This document shows, piece after piece, positions 1 to 11,690 of a stretch of DNA of 64,000 nucleotides. Numbering within the stretch: position 1 is the stretch's first letter; every line of letters begins with the position of its first letter. The translations under genes were made by a program, and so were the position numbers. The notes under the pieces are model-generated. The model saw only the letters and a program-made list of their open reading frames with translations, ran no database searches and was not told where the DNA came from. Origin of the DNA: Pyrrhosoma nymphula. Its lineage: Eukaryota; Arthropoda; Insecta; Odonata; Coenagrionidae. The DNA is taken from NCBI GenBank assembly GCA_963573305.1, contig OY754339.1:87823838-87887837 (forward strand), given 5' to 3'.

Positions 1-128
1 CATAATATTTATTGCCTCAAATATTACATTAAAACATAGCGTACAGGGTCGGTGCACAGCACGTATTATGGCGCAATGGGCAGTTTAAACGGTCGGTGCA
101 GAGCACTAGGACGGCGTTGAAGGGTTAA
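1..128. repeat. possible right end of a piggyBac-like element
   Basis: The motif GGTCGGTGCACAGCAC (about 48-63) recurs with one change at 91-106, and the stretch closes with GAAGGG directly followed by TTAA at 125-128. PiggyBac-type elements end in GGG next to a duplicated TTAA and often carry subterminal repeats, so this could be the right end of a copy whose left end is outside the window. There is no coding evidence and the matching terminus cannot be seen. Confidence 0.22.
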
Positions 129-2239
129 GGCATATTCCAGACATTTCTTAGACACATCTGACAACGTCCACTTTTCTTATAGCTTCCTAATATCAGGATG
201 AGATTAATTCTAGGAATCACCCTAATTTTTCATCTGAAATTGTTTACGTAAATATTTTATTGAAGGCACAGCTCGACTTTCCATGGAGTTTGTTTTTTTT
301 CAAATATACACCACTTTAGGAGATGTCACAAGCTATTATTGCGCATTCTAGTAATCACTACCGCCAATCAATATACTCTACAAAATAATACAGTTGGACA
401 GGTTATAAATTTAGCATTTGAGAAATTGCTTATAATGACATATTTTTCACCTTCTTCTGTTGCATGATGGTTTATGTGCTCGATAAAAATTATTAACCGG
501 AAAAATTGGAGATTCTTTCTTACTATGATGTGTAATAATATGTTAGGTAAATTAAATTCAATGTATTTCAATAATGGTAAACTGATAAGATATTTTCTAG
601 GCATGTTGTAAATATTCAATATTTCAAAGACATTGAGGACATGCTGTAGCTATTTATGATTTTTAGTGATGTGTGGGTAAGTTATGTTCCATGTTCAACG
701 TGAACGTATATGAACTGAGGGTAAAGGAGTGGGAAAAGATAATTTGTTGGCGAAGAGAGTAGGATTTCAGAGAATGAGGGAAGATGAGAAAATTGGTTTC
801 CATAGGTATCTTTTTACGGTCTTTGGTAACATTTTCTGTTTATTTTACGTTTTTTTTAGAATGGCGGCAAGCCATTGCGGAGCCCGTCTTTCTTTTTTTA
901 TGCACCTCATGATTGTCTCATTTTCCGAGAAAAGCGGCCGTTATTTTTTCCGGAATCTCATTTTCTTCAATTTGTCACTCTCCATCAAATCTTTTTCTAA
1001 GTTCAATTTCCAACTAATTGGAACCTACCTATTAATATAAGGATAGAATTTCTGGCATCATCAAAAACATTAAATGGATGGATCATGAAAAAAATACCAG
1101 TTTTTTATTAGGTACCGTATAAGTTTGACTTACCACGGTTAAAGTGTGAAATTATATCTTCCGGCCCTCATGTTTGTTCACTCCGTATTGGTATATCTCC
1201 GCTAATGAATAAGAATACACATGATTGAGGCTCAATCACTTAAAGTCACTTGCATTGTTTTTCTGTCAGCTCGTGCGTATTAAGAAAGGCATACACGTTT
1301 TTTTAATTTAACTTTAGCATGTTGTCAGAGGTCTACTATGCAGAGTGCCAGCCCAAGGCGTGGGCAACAGTGGCATATCTTAGGGGCGGCCAGTCTGAGC
1401 ATTATTAAAAAAATGTGAAAAGTGGACAAAAATGACGAATATCGGTAATTATTAAGAGCTTTCAGCATATATTTCCATCCAAAATGACCCTCTTATTTGT
1501 ATGGTAAACATTTACTGACACTTGAAACTAAATTCAATGAAAAGCACATTGAAACCTAAGGACTAACACTTTCATCCGTTAGCATTTTTGTTCACCAGCC
1601 CATAGTAAGAGTAACTATGGCGAAAATTGCACTGCAATTTTTGGATATAATTACTCCCACACACAAGAAGTATATGTAGCTTAGAGACACATTATAGTTG
1701 TGAAATCGAGCTTCTGGCGGGAAAGGAATCTACAATGTCATGAGGATCGTTCAAAAACACCAGTTTATCTCTGTAAATAACGTACGGATTATGAAATCAC
1801 AATTTACAAAATAAATTCTTTATTAGGGCTGGCCAAATAAAATTTTACCCGAAATTGTTAAATAGCTTGGGGTGACGCTGCTCATGTCGATGAAATATGG
1901 TTAAAACCTATTGTTAAACATATTTACTATATGATATCAAGTTCCTGATGTCGCCAATTGCATCATATTACTTGATTCGTCATACCCATACGCTGTGTAC
2001 ACTTCACATATTTACGTGCAGATGGTCACTTTAATGAGTTCATATGACTTAAAGATCCATGCTAAAATACATCACTTGCGTCTGTGCCATATTCAGTGAG
2101 CAATTTTCAGAGTTATTTTGTACACCTAGATACAGCTAGAGCAAAGGATTAAATAAGGTAGTCTTAAAACTTTATACAATAATTATGAAATTATAAAGCC
2201 AATTTTTGTGAATGCCTTAGCCCTGATCCTCATCGGTCA
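129..2239. other. AT-rich DNA, no gene recognised
   Basis: The open frames here (the longest, 103 codons, at 729-1040) are AT-rich, resemble no family I know and lack splice or promoter context. I see no repeat structure. Confidence 0.6.
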
Positions 2240-2600
2240 ATCGCTTATAAGCAGGCAGCTATAGGTTTCGTGAATACACTGTTTTCACGGTGTATTATCA
2301 GGGTACAGCGAGACGCGGCATCCAGGAGTCTGTGGTCCTCTCAGCCTGGTGGAGGTTGGACAGGAGGATACCCTACAGCCTCAAAAGGTCATTTTTAGAG
2401 GCCGTATCCTCCTCGTTGGTCCCTGTGGGAGACAAAAGACAAACAAATTGATTTAGTTTTTTTCCCAGCGAATAATATTTAGGAAGTCTTCTCGGGTCTT
2501 CCACAGGGATAAGTTTTTTATCACTACAAGAATGGAGTACGAGTCTTACTAGTACTCCAGTCTCAATGCGAGGTTTTGATATTTATGATAGACTTCAACA
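2240..2600. repeat. Penelope-like terminal (pLTR) relic
   Basis: Segments here resemble the non-coding ends of the PLEs at 26.1-26.7 kb. A block around 2460-2510 reads like CCCGGCGAATAATATT followed by CTTCTCGGG and CCAC-GGG, the same string order as at 26.65 kb. At 2534-2558 a hairpin with 7-bp arms (GGAGTAC / GTACTCC) matches the stem of the hammerhead-like segment at 2971-3003. On the minus strand 2264-2302 reads CTGATAA, then a 7-bp stem (AATACAC/GTGTATT), then GAAACC. This suggests a pLTR upstream of the coding scrap that follows. Confidence 0.45.
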
Positions 2601-2602
2601 CA

Positions 2603-2873
2603 GTGTACATAGAAGAAACGAGTAGGACCATTGAAACAAGCGTAAAGGAGCACCAAAGACATCGACGTCTGGCACAAATTGAAAACATCCGCCATTGCTG
2701 AACACAGCATAACCATGGACCACTCCCTCTATTTCCATGAGACTAAAGTGCTCACCCGCTCCCGAGGTTATTGGGATAGGATTATTAAGGAGGCCATTGA
2801 CATCCAACTAGAAAGAAGGAATTTCAACCGAGACCATGGCTTTTCCCTTAGCGGTGCATGGAAGCCGTTATAA
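2603..2873 (+). pseudogene. Penelope-like element GIY-YIG endonuclease, C-terminal fragment
   Basis: PLEs carry a GIY-YIG nuclease after the reverse transcriptase; it nicks the target for reverse transcription. Two frames together cover the end of this domain. From 2603 the frame reads VYIEETSRTIETSVKEHQRH, in which the usual YIG is YIE. After a frame change near 2680 the second frame (open to TAA at 2871) holds AIAEHS, then YWDRIIKEAIDIQLERRNFN and finally GAWKPL, the typical PLE C-terminus. It is closely similar to the intact domain at 26264-26620 on the minus strand. The first GIY half and the whole reverse transcriptase are missing, so this is a 5'-truncated dead copy. A hammerhead-like segment follows at 2971. 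Confidence 0.75.
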
Positions 2874-2970
2874 AACATTTGGGGAATTTAAAGTGTTGCG
2901 GCCATTAGAGTCCCTTGACCACGTGCACCAATAGCAACGGTTGAAGTCTATCATCACTATCATCATTTAC

Positions 2971-3006
2971 CTTGAGAATGGAGTACAAGTCAGACTCCGA
3001 AACGTC
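2971..3006 (+). ncRNA. degenerate hammerhead-like motif in a PLE 3' region
   Basis: CTTGAGAAT is followed by a 5-bp stem (GGAGT 2980-2984 with ACTCC 2994-2998) and then GAAACGTC. PLEs are known to encode hammerhead ribozymes with the core CTGANGA-stem II-GAAA. Here the first core box is disrupted (CTTGAGA), so self-cleavage is unlikely; the position just after the GIY-YIG end fits a PLE origin. Confidence 0.4.
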
Positions 3007-3013
3007 GGCAGTG

Positions 3014-3301
3014 CTAAAAAGCTAGAGGAACAGCTTTAATGGGGACTGTGTTTGCCAGCCCCGCTGGATCCTTAGGGCACCTGGGGTTCCCATGGTCACC
3101 GGCGTGGTGCCCTCCGCCGAAGTTGGGACATCGGAGAGCCTCCGTGCTGCAAGTTGTGGTTTGATGGCTCGCTCCGCACTTCAGACCCCCCTGTACACAT
3201 TGTGCTCGGTGATCGATCACCTGACACCTGCTGCATCGGGTGTGCTGGGGTCTCGGTGAACGGGAGGGATCGGTCATCGCACCACGACCAACTAGAAACA
3301 A
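3014..3301 (-). pseudogene. zinc-knuckle (CCHC) gag-like ORF1 fragment of a non-LTR retrotransposon
   Basis: The minus-strand frame contains CSRCQVIDHRAQC, then CGASHQTTTC, then CPNFGGGHHAGDHGNPRCP. This is the tandem CCHC knuckle pattern at the end of ORF1 in Jockey/I-type non-LTR elements, which binds nucleic acid. The first knuckle has one residue fewer than usual between H and C. The second has lost its first cysteine, and the third has F in place of a cysteine. No reverse transcriptase follows downstream on this strand. An unrelated Cys-rich frame is possible but the spacing makes a gag relic more likely. Confidence 0.5.
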
Positions 3302-3444
3302 TGTCTCTCGGTGGTCGTGGTTCGGTCAGATAGCGTTTCCCAGACGCTATCGCTCTCTGGGTCAGCTAGACTGCATCCTGTCTCTTTTTGATGATGCAGA
3401 GGAGCACAATCTGAGATTTTAGGCGTGATTGAGTGGAAACGGAA

Positions 3445-3780
3445 CATAACTGCACTTAAACAATTGAGTAACTTCCACTGTGATAGGATTTATTGCGACC
3501 GGTTTCGCTATGTACAGCACCATTTTACGCCTTTTACTCTTCAGGTGAAGATGCTGTAAAAGAGACAATAGGCCCTTTTGGAGAATGAAACAGGAGGCCC
3601 TCTAGGAGGAAGAGACAGTAAAGATCTTTCAAAGTATTTTCAAGTTAAGATGCTGTAAAAGATCTTTACAGAATCGTTTACATCTTACAGCATCTTCAGA
3701 AGAAGTTGCTGTAAAAATCGAAACCGGTCGTAATAAATGCTATCACAGTGGAAGATGCTCAATTTTTGTATGCAGTTATG
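3445..3780. mobile_element. 336-bp foldback element with ~62-bp inverted ends
   Basis: Left arm 3445-3507 and right arm 3719-3780 are inverted copies; the inner 36 bp (3472-3507 against 3719-3754) match at 34 positions. The arms contain ACCGGTTTCG / CGAAACCGGT next to a TTTATT / AATAAA stretch, the same motif order as in the PLE-type hairpins at 26.7 and 29.9 kb. The interior carries several copies of GATGCTGTAAAA in both orientations. On the minus strand 3535-3502 reads CTGAAGA, a ~30-nt insert, then GAAACC. No protein is encoded. It is probably a non-autonomous PLE derivative. Confidence 0.55.
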
Positions 3781-4304
3781 CGGAGCAGGCTAGTCGGCTT
3801 TCCGGTATTCCTAACTCGGATGTGGTAAGCATTGGCCCGCTCGAACCCAGCAAAGTCAAGGCTCTCCTCGATGCCACCCTCCGTAGTCAACGCTTCGACC
3901 CCCCGAACAACCACTGAATAGGAAAAAGAAGAAGGTACCCTTATATTAGTATTGGTGCTCGGTCTCTTGATCGAGACAAAGACCGAATCTCTCAGGCGGT
4001 GTTCTGGCTTCCTCTCCTCTTCGGCCTCGAAGATAAGAGATATACTCGCAAGGATACGAAGTTTCACACTCCTCTCGGACGATAAGATCGTAATCTCCGC
4101 GAACTTGAGGGAAGGGTGGGTGCTGATGGAAGAGGGAGGAAAAAATGGATTTCTGGAAAGTGTTTTCTGGGAGCCGCGTAAGGAACATCGTAGCGTCGAT
4201 ACGCGGCTTTTGGTTATCCGCTACGGTTGCTATTGGGATGGGATGTGCAAGACGAGAGGCAGAGGTAGAGGCGGACTTCTTCTGAGGATTTATGATAGTT
4301 TGAG
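3781..4304. other. moderately GC-rich segment with overlapping open frames, unassigned
   Basis: Frames of 102 to 123 codons overlap here on both strands (the longest are 3952-4323 plus and 3946-4314 minus). Both strands being open at once is what elevated GC alone produces. I recognise no domain and would not call a gene. Confidence 0.4.
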
Positions 4305-4829
4305 GATAAATCAATGCACCTAGAATTTGATGAACTTGACGTCATTTTAAAGAAAAAAACTTTCATATTTTTAATGGTATCAAAATATTAACCCCTAGCC
4401 GAACTACTTTTCGAGCAATTTTCCTAAATATACAAGCTGTTTCACATGAGATAATTTACAGCTGTGCGTTCCAGAGGGAGAATAATTGAAAAAAATGTGA
4501 ACTTCTAGCCCCTAGATTTCGTCAATGGTGTATAGTTTGTATGTTTTCTCAATTATGTATAGAAATTAATCAATTACTCACAGCAGTAATGTTTACAGAA
4601 ATGCATAAACCTTCAATTTTTAATATGTTTTCGCCGTACGGTATGAAAAAATGAGTCAAGTTAGAGACTTATGTGTTTGTATTTATTTAATTACTGAGAA
4701 TTTTTGTCATGTAAGACTATATTTTTTGGCCATTAATGTTACAATATTTACGTCATACTTCTTACAGACGCTGAATTTAAAAAATAAAATTTGAATATGG
4801 TCTCCATTATGACTAGGGAACTATCTCGC
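4305..4829 (+). repeat. dispersed repeat, copy 1 (inverted partner at 35624-36155)
   Basis: About 525 bp is similar throughout to the reverse complement of 35624-36155. Shared anchors include ACCTAGAATTT near the left edge, CGCCGTACGGTA in the middle, GTCAAGTTAGAGACTTATGT, and TGACTAGGGAACTATCTCGC at the right edge. Divergence is spread evenly with small indels, so both are old copies of one repeat family. I see no coding frame and no clear terminal repeats. Confidence 0.75.
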
Positions 4830-4839
4830 TCATAGTTCC

Positions 4840-5093
4840 TTAAGAGGTCGTAGTGGAAGAGGTAGGGGGTGTACAGGAAGTTTCAGGGTCTGGTTTCAGT
4901 GGAGGTTCCCGTGCAGGAGGAGTGGGTGCCGGAGTGACCCGTGACTTCTTGGCGGGCGGAGACTCGGCGATCGCCGGGAGGACTTCCTTCACCACCACCA
5001 CTTCTTCCTTGCGGCGGTCATCTAGCTGACGCACGCCTGCGTATTCGTAGCGACTGCGCAGACGCGTTTCCCGGGTGACCACCCTCCTATTTC
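4840..5093 (-). CDS. possible 3'-terminal host exon, Pro/Thr/Ser-rich tail (unrecognised)
   Basis: On the minus strand a frame of about 84 codons runs from a good splice acceptor (CTGTTTTTCAG, ending at 5094) to TAA at 4840. It encodes a basic start (around RETRLRSRYEYAGVRQLDDR), a short KKSR basic patch, and a proline/threonine/serine-rich end. The stretch is strikingly GC- and CpG-rich compared with the AT-rich flanks, and third codon positions favour G/C, as expected for a constrained exon. I do not recognise the protein. Against it: no upstream exon was found, and no AATAAA is seen shortly after the stop on this strand, where the dispersed repeat begins ten bases later. It could also be a CpG-rich regulatory piece. 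Confidence 0.35.
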
Positions 5094-8000
5094 CTGAAAA
5101 ACAGTCCGTTGTCCCCGATGGTCCCCCTTCTTTTTATCTCAAGTTTTCCTTCTTGATATTTCTAAACCAAACAGAGAGATCTTGCTCCATAAGTCCATCC
5201 AAAAGTACGAAACCAGCCAATCAGAGGCCCTCAAAAAGAAGCATCACTATCCGCTCTTTTGGAGAGATATGGTCACTCGAGATTGTGAACTCATCGAGAA
5301 TTGTTAATCTGTTCTCTGAGGTGGTGATAATGGATTTAAGTGTTGTGAAATTTGTTGTTCTCATAATTCTAAAAAAATAGCGGCGTTGAGGCATGATGAA
5401 TATGATAAAGAATATAAATAATATGTATAAATATAAGAAGTAATATAAAGAAAGAAGTGAAAACGATATTACACCAAGGCCGGGTCCACGATTCACTTAT
5501 CTTCATCTCTTAAGATTTTTGGAAATGATCTATGTACAGATATGAGTGCCCACTTTGCCCACACGTGTTCTATTAGATGAAATATAGCATTTTACCGATT
5601 TGATTTTTTTTGCAAGTCAATGCTATTTTAACATGAAGTCTTTTGGCACATGACATATAATTCGTGATAATTTGATTAAATATGCACAGATTTTCTTCCA
5701 AACGCTAAATATTACATTTCATTTTATCACATAGATTAAATATTAAAAATTTCAGGATGTCACACAGAATCAAAGATTTGAAAAAATATATTTTTGTATA
5801 ATAATTGCCTAAAATTCGAAAGCCGCGTCAAAAACTATCAGTAGCTCAAGTTATAACATGCTTTACTTAAGATAACTTTCCATTACCGCATGTATGTCGA
5901 GTTCCACGGCATAAACAGATGTACTTAAATGAGAAGTCTAATGGCAATGGCTGGAATCAAATGACTTCGCTCTTTTTCTCTACTTTACCGTTAACCACAT
6001 TGTTCCTTTTACAGGAATTATTCAGAATCAGAAGTTGAATCATCTGGAGTGGATTCAAATCCAAATTTTCGACGCACATTTAGTATCGATATTTAGTATA
6101 CGTAATACTCGCTCCTATTGTCTCATTTTGTAAAAGCTAGAGATACTAATGTTACTTTTGAACCCATTTCCATCTCAATTCAGATAAAATAAAGATGGTG
6201 AATGCCAAAAATTCAGAAAAAAAATATTTTTAAGCTGACCATTATTGTTAATTCATTCCTTTAAATATATACTCACCCAGAAGTGTACCCTTATTGATAT
6301 TACATCTGTTTCAATGAATGCTTACTGAGGTTAGGTAGGTATCAGTATTGGAGAAATGAGAAGTTTATTTTTCCATTTAATTTCAAAATAACTAACCAAA
6401 CAGCGGAGCTCCTTGTCGGCCGTAGCGAGAATTGTTTTTGTTCGCACACTTGAAATTCATTAAATCCCTACCCTTTTTCAAATTTTGACTTTTTGAGATT
6501 ATACAGAGGAAACTATGAGTCAATCGATACTGACACCATTTTACTCACTTTTACTTTCAGAGCGCATTCACTAGCTTAGTAAACTAATTCCATTTATCAA
6601 CAATCTGTTTGGAGTGACATATTACGACATTTTCCTGTCACCTCAAATGTGCACAGTGATGAATAATGGATGAATATCAATAGAATAATTTATCAAGTAT
6701 ATTTTTTTTCTCCATCTTATTATGCAGTAGTTTGGGATTGGTTAGTCGCAAGTACAAGTAGTTTCCTCCAAAGCCTTTGTTTGCATTGCTTACATGATTC
6801 AAGAGACTCGTTTGGAGTAACCTCCACGAAACGTGGCAGAGGGGCAAAGCAATTAGTAGAATGGATATATGTTTTGACCGAATAATAGTGGAGAGCGGAA
6901 GTATATAACTTGTCTTGAGTTAAAAGTAAATTATATGTGTGGAATCATGTCCTAGTCTCGATTCCTATCGTCATATCAGACAGCGTCTTTTAGTTTCCTT
7001 CTCGTTATGTCTTTGATCCTCGTTTTCGGAGCCCGGAATCTCGGGGTCTCTTTCAATTTCATTGGGAAGCTGTTTTTCTCTTTCTGCCCCTTCCTCTTTT
7101 CCATTTCCTCCTCCCCCACCCCTTAAGCCCCCTCCCCCAAAAAACTCCTGCCTCCAAGCTATAGCCGCCGATTAACCGCCTCTGTTGCCCTCGACTCTCC
7201 CGACCAATCTCCTCAAGGCAATCTCCTGAGGGAAGGGAGAAACGGCCAATTCCTGTGTTTAAGTTTCCTTTTTGGACCACTTCGGGCTTGAGAGTATCGT
7301 GTAGGAACGCCGCACCTCAGACTATTCACTTGAGTAGTTGTAATAATGATACCGTAATTGTTTTATAAAGCTTCTTAATCCCAGAAAATTTGACCTATTT
7401 GTGAAATGCCAAGGAGCGTATAGTCTGTAACCACAAAAAAACTTGAAAAAACTTAAGTCTTTCTGCTCGAACAAAACGTAGTAATAAAGTCTCCAGGCCG
7501 ATGGGAAGGAAGACTTGACGAAGTAATCTCTTTTTCTCCCGCGGCTAACGTATGAGGGCAAGTAGAATTCATTCCTATTCACCTCGACAGCTATTCCTTT
7601 GATTCGAGAAAATGTATACATATAAATAATATGTCTCAATGAAGGTTTTACTTACTTAGGATTAAACGTCTCTCATATTTATTTTCTTGAAGTATCATCG
7701 TATTAAATACAGGAAAAACCATTTCATGTCTCGTTAAATAATAAGTACCAAATAACTAACACTCGACATCCAACTACCACGCTTTCCTACAATATATCCC
7801 TTCCGGAGAAATTCCACTTTATATTACTCATTATCCGGGAACATTGGACAGCAGTTACTCTAGATTTACTTTAGCATTAAAAGTTGATTTAGTAATTTTT
7901 TAGCTATAAAACCACAATGCTTATGAACCCAAATGTATCCCAGGAAAGATGTAAGTGGTATTCAAAACATGATGCAATCCGATGTATCAAATATCCGACT

Positions 8001-11000
8001 GAAAATTTGTACACCATGACGAGCCTGTTGCCCTATATTCTTGAAATACTACCTGTGTTTTACGCGTGTCTCACATAATATCTTATATTTGACGCTATTG
8101 AGTTTCAGTATTGAGATTTATTTCATAGTTAGACATTTTGAAGGTTTTCTCTCTCATGCATCTGTTAGTATTAACGTTGGAAACCGTTTCCATGGGACAA
8201 GTTGACAAATCATATCAACTCTGCAAGAACTTTTTTTTTGGCAGAACCTCTCCCCCGCAAAGTTTATCCTTCTTAAATTTTCCATCGGTTTCGGTGCATA
8301 ATACCTCACATGGTGAATTGAAGCTCGGGTATTTCCGCTTGATTGAATGGCATCCCTACCGTTATCCTTTAATGTCCGAAGGAAATACTCGGTTAGACGT
8401 TAGGTTTCGCTAAAATTTTATCGGGAGCATAAAAAAATTGCATGGCTTTGAATAACTTACTATTTAACATTTATCACAGCCTGATTAGTGACTAAAATTT
8501 AATAATGCGTACTTGACAGCTGCTGTCATGTGCGTATTTACCAATTGTGGTCACGTTGGGTCTACAAACCAGAAATCACTCGATTATGAATTTGTCAATC
8601 AAACATTGTCCCAAACACAATGGATCGCAAATCCGTCGAAAAAATGCACAAATGTTAATAGGCTTGAAATTAATCACATAAACAAAAAGGGTATAGTAAG
8701 TCCATTCACTTTAGGAAGCCACATTGCCATCCACCGATGAGCCATTCTTCGAGCTGCAAACTGTTATTAACGTTCACATATTAACTGACATTATACTAGG
8801 GTAATTTTTCCTAAATATAGAAAAAATCCGAAACCTTGTATTTTAATTTCTTTTATTGTCATTTTACACTTATTATAACAAGTTTTTTCATGTCAAAACT
8901 GGTAAATTGCTAAGAATAGAGGGTTTATGCGTATTTAACAGCTACTGACTGGTGGTACGTAATTTATAAAAAGAGTAGCAGTTAATACGGAGACGGTATT
9001 TGTAAAACTGAACTTACCTAGAACAAATGTTTTTGGGCCACACATAAATGAATCCATTACGAGCATTACAAACAATTTCTTATCCTAGCAGAAAATACAG
9101 ATTGATTAGCCTTTCGATAGTTGTTATATGCGAATATATTGTTTAAATCAATAGATATGACATCTTATTTACTGCTTCTTTCTCAAATTTCACGCTTAGT
9201 GAGCTAAATTTTTATCGTATCGTATTTTTATGTGACGGTTTATTGTTCACATTCAATGAAGAGTTTCAGTAAAATAACGTATACACTGTTAGTATCTAAT
9301 ATAAACTTATGTGAAATAAAAATATTTTTTAGCATGGATGGATAATTCTAAAGGTAGGTAAATCTAACCTATTTGGCTACGGTGATGAGCAACTTTAGAA
9401 TTCGTTAACTTTTAGCTGATAAGATTTTTTAACATATAAACCCTAAAAAATGTATGAAATGCTTGTTTCAAATGCTTTCTTATCATTTCTTTTCGGAAAT
9501 TGTCATGGACTTGTACTCAATAGATGCCCAGTCGTTCATTTTCACCGTCATGTAACAGATATTACTTTTAATCTTGTTTACAAATGAGTTTGCTAAACGT
9601 CAACCTGCAAGAGGCTAATTGATTTATTCTGCACGAAAGCTTATCTTGCTTGGTTTTTCCCATTAATTATGCATTTATAGCCTATCCACTGAAGTTTTTT
9701 CATCGTGATGATAATTTATTTCGTAGTTCAGTTTTAATTACTTCATACTATTCTAAATTTCACCTACTAAAATCATTCACCCGAAAATAGTGCCCTGCTT
9801 GTTGATCCTCAACTTATTATTCTACCTCTTTGAGAGAGAGAGAAAACTCATTAAAAACTCATCCAAGAAGATGTTTAAATTTCCTTTTGCCAAGTCTTTT
9901 TATTACATGTTTTTTTTCACATTCTGAGTCCCAGGGGGAGTCAAAATGACTCCTTGAGGTATTGAAAATGGTGTATTTTTGATTGTGTGTCACATTGGGT
10001 TCCGTTGGTGACTATTGATCATTTCGTAATTCTTGAGTATGCTGACAGAAATTCAAGGGCATTCATTCATAAACTGTTGAAATATTTCATGATTTACTTC
10101 GATGTCCCAATGGATTCATAGTGACTCCTTGCATCTTGGAGAGAGCGTGTTCGGTGTAATTGCCTTATGTAAGTTGCTTCCTTGTTCCACATTTTTATTT
10201 CACCTCTCAAAAATGTTATCCGAATGCCGTGTCGCGACAAGAAATGTAAGAATAATCCAATAACACCATTGGGCAGTGCGAGCAGTGTGGGAGTCTGTGT
10301 GGGACATGTAGGAACATGCATAAATAATTTTGTACTTTGGTGCCTACTGTGGCCATAAATGGAAAATATAATTTGCATTGAACTATTTTACCAAACAAAT
10401 GTTTTCATGATATGTAATTCAACTTTTAAATCTAAAATAGTTCTTAATTTGACACTTTTCTGAGGTCTTCAACAAAATGTTATCGGTATTTAAAGAATGA
10501 TCGTCAGTAAAAAATGGTAAATCTTAAAGTATTTTGTCCATGTCTCAAATCCATTGAGAAAAGCTGTTATATTATATCAATAAGGGACAATTCTTATACA
10601 AGTAACATATTTTATCTGATAGTGAACCCAAAAGTAAGAAAATCAATGTATAAGGATATAAGGAGTCAGGAATATAAGGAGTCAAAATGGCTTATTTGGG
10701 CTTCCAAGGGGTTATGCCAGTCCGGGACTCCCGAGTGTTAATTTGAGTTTCTGTCAGTGTGGAATCTGCCCATCGAATTTTCACCCACTTCTACTCATCA
10801 GATTATGTTCAAATTTGGCTTAAATATTCGGCCTAGATGAAAGCACAATATTTCATAAGTTTTAACCTGGGGTCTATACTTAAATTACGCCATGGTTTTA
10901 TTTAATTAACTTGACATCTCTGTTTGTTTGGGTCAAATCTTGTAATCAAATTTTCACCAACTTTCACGAGGTAATTTTAATGAACCCTTTTTCACTTATA

Positions 11001-11690
11001 TATTTTGGAAGACTGCACAGTATCTCGATCTAAAAAAAAATTATCACAAAATTCAAAGATTAATTTAGCACAAAAAAAATCGATCAATTCTTTTTCATTA
11101 ATAATTTCACTGTAAATTTGTCAATAATTGATCCATAGAATAACGACAATTAGTGAATGAAAAATTGATGCAAAATTATTAAAAGCTAAAAACTATTGAA
11201 TTTTAATAAAACGATGTTTTTTAAAAAGTTTTTAAAAATTTATTTAAATTCTTGTTGAGGTTTAACTTGACTCAACTTCAGTATCTCCGTCTTGCCCGAT
11301 CTTGCGTGAACGTTCACCAACACACCCTCATCTTGGGTCCACCGCTTCTTCTTTGACATGGTAGGTTCATATTCATTACTCTCCTACCTACATCATATGT
11401 CTCTGTTCCATGCGTCCAAACTAGTGGTGGAATTGTAAGAACACAGCAGTTTCATTGAAACTGTTTCGCAATCAACACAGTTTCAAAACGGAACAGTTCC
11501 GCGAAACACCCTGTTGCGGACAACAACTTGAGGCACACCAAACATCAGGCGTTCAATCAGCGCTGTTACAACATAACTGGTAGTTCTGTATTCTATGTAA
11601 TAAGAAATCTTTCACTCAAATGAAATAAAAATTTCATTTGGATTCATGAAAGATAGGTTTTTTGCAGTTCTAATTCTATCTGCGATGACG
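5094..11690. other. AT-rich DNA, no gene recognised
   Basis: Short open frames occur (8138-8413, 8513-8740, 10094-10378) but none matches a family or shows coding bias. A polypyrimidine-rich block lies at about 7070-7150. A CCAAT box (GCCAATCAGA) at 5216 sits just beside the GC-rich block at 4840-5220. I see no RNA gene or element boundary. Confidence 0.55.

Noticed and set aside
3946..4323. Frames of 122 and 123 codons on opposite strands
   Set aside because: Mutually overlapping, no domain and no splice context; a composition effect.
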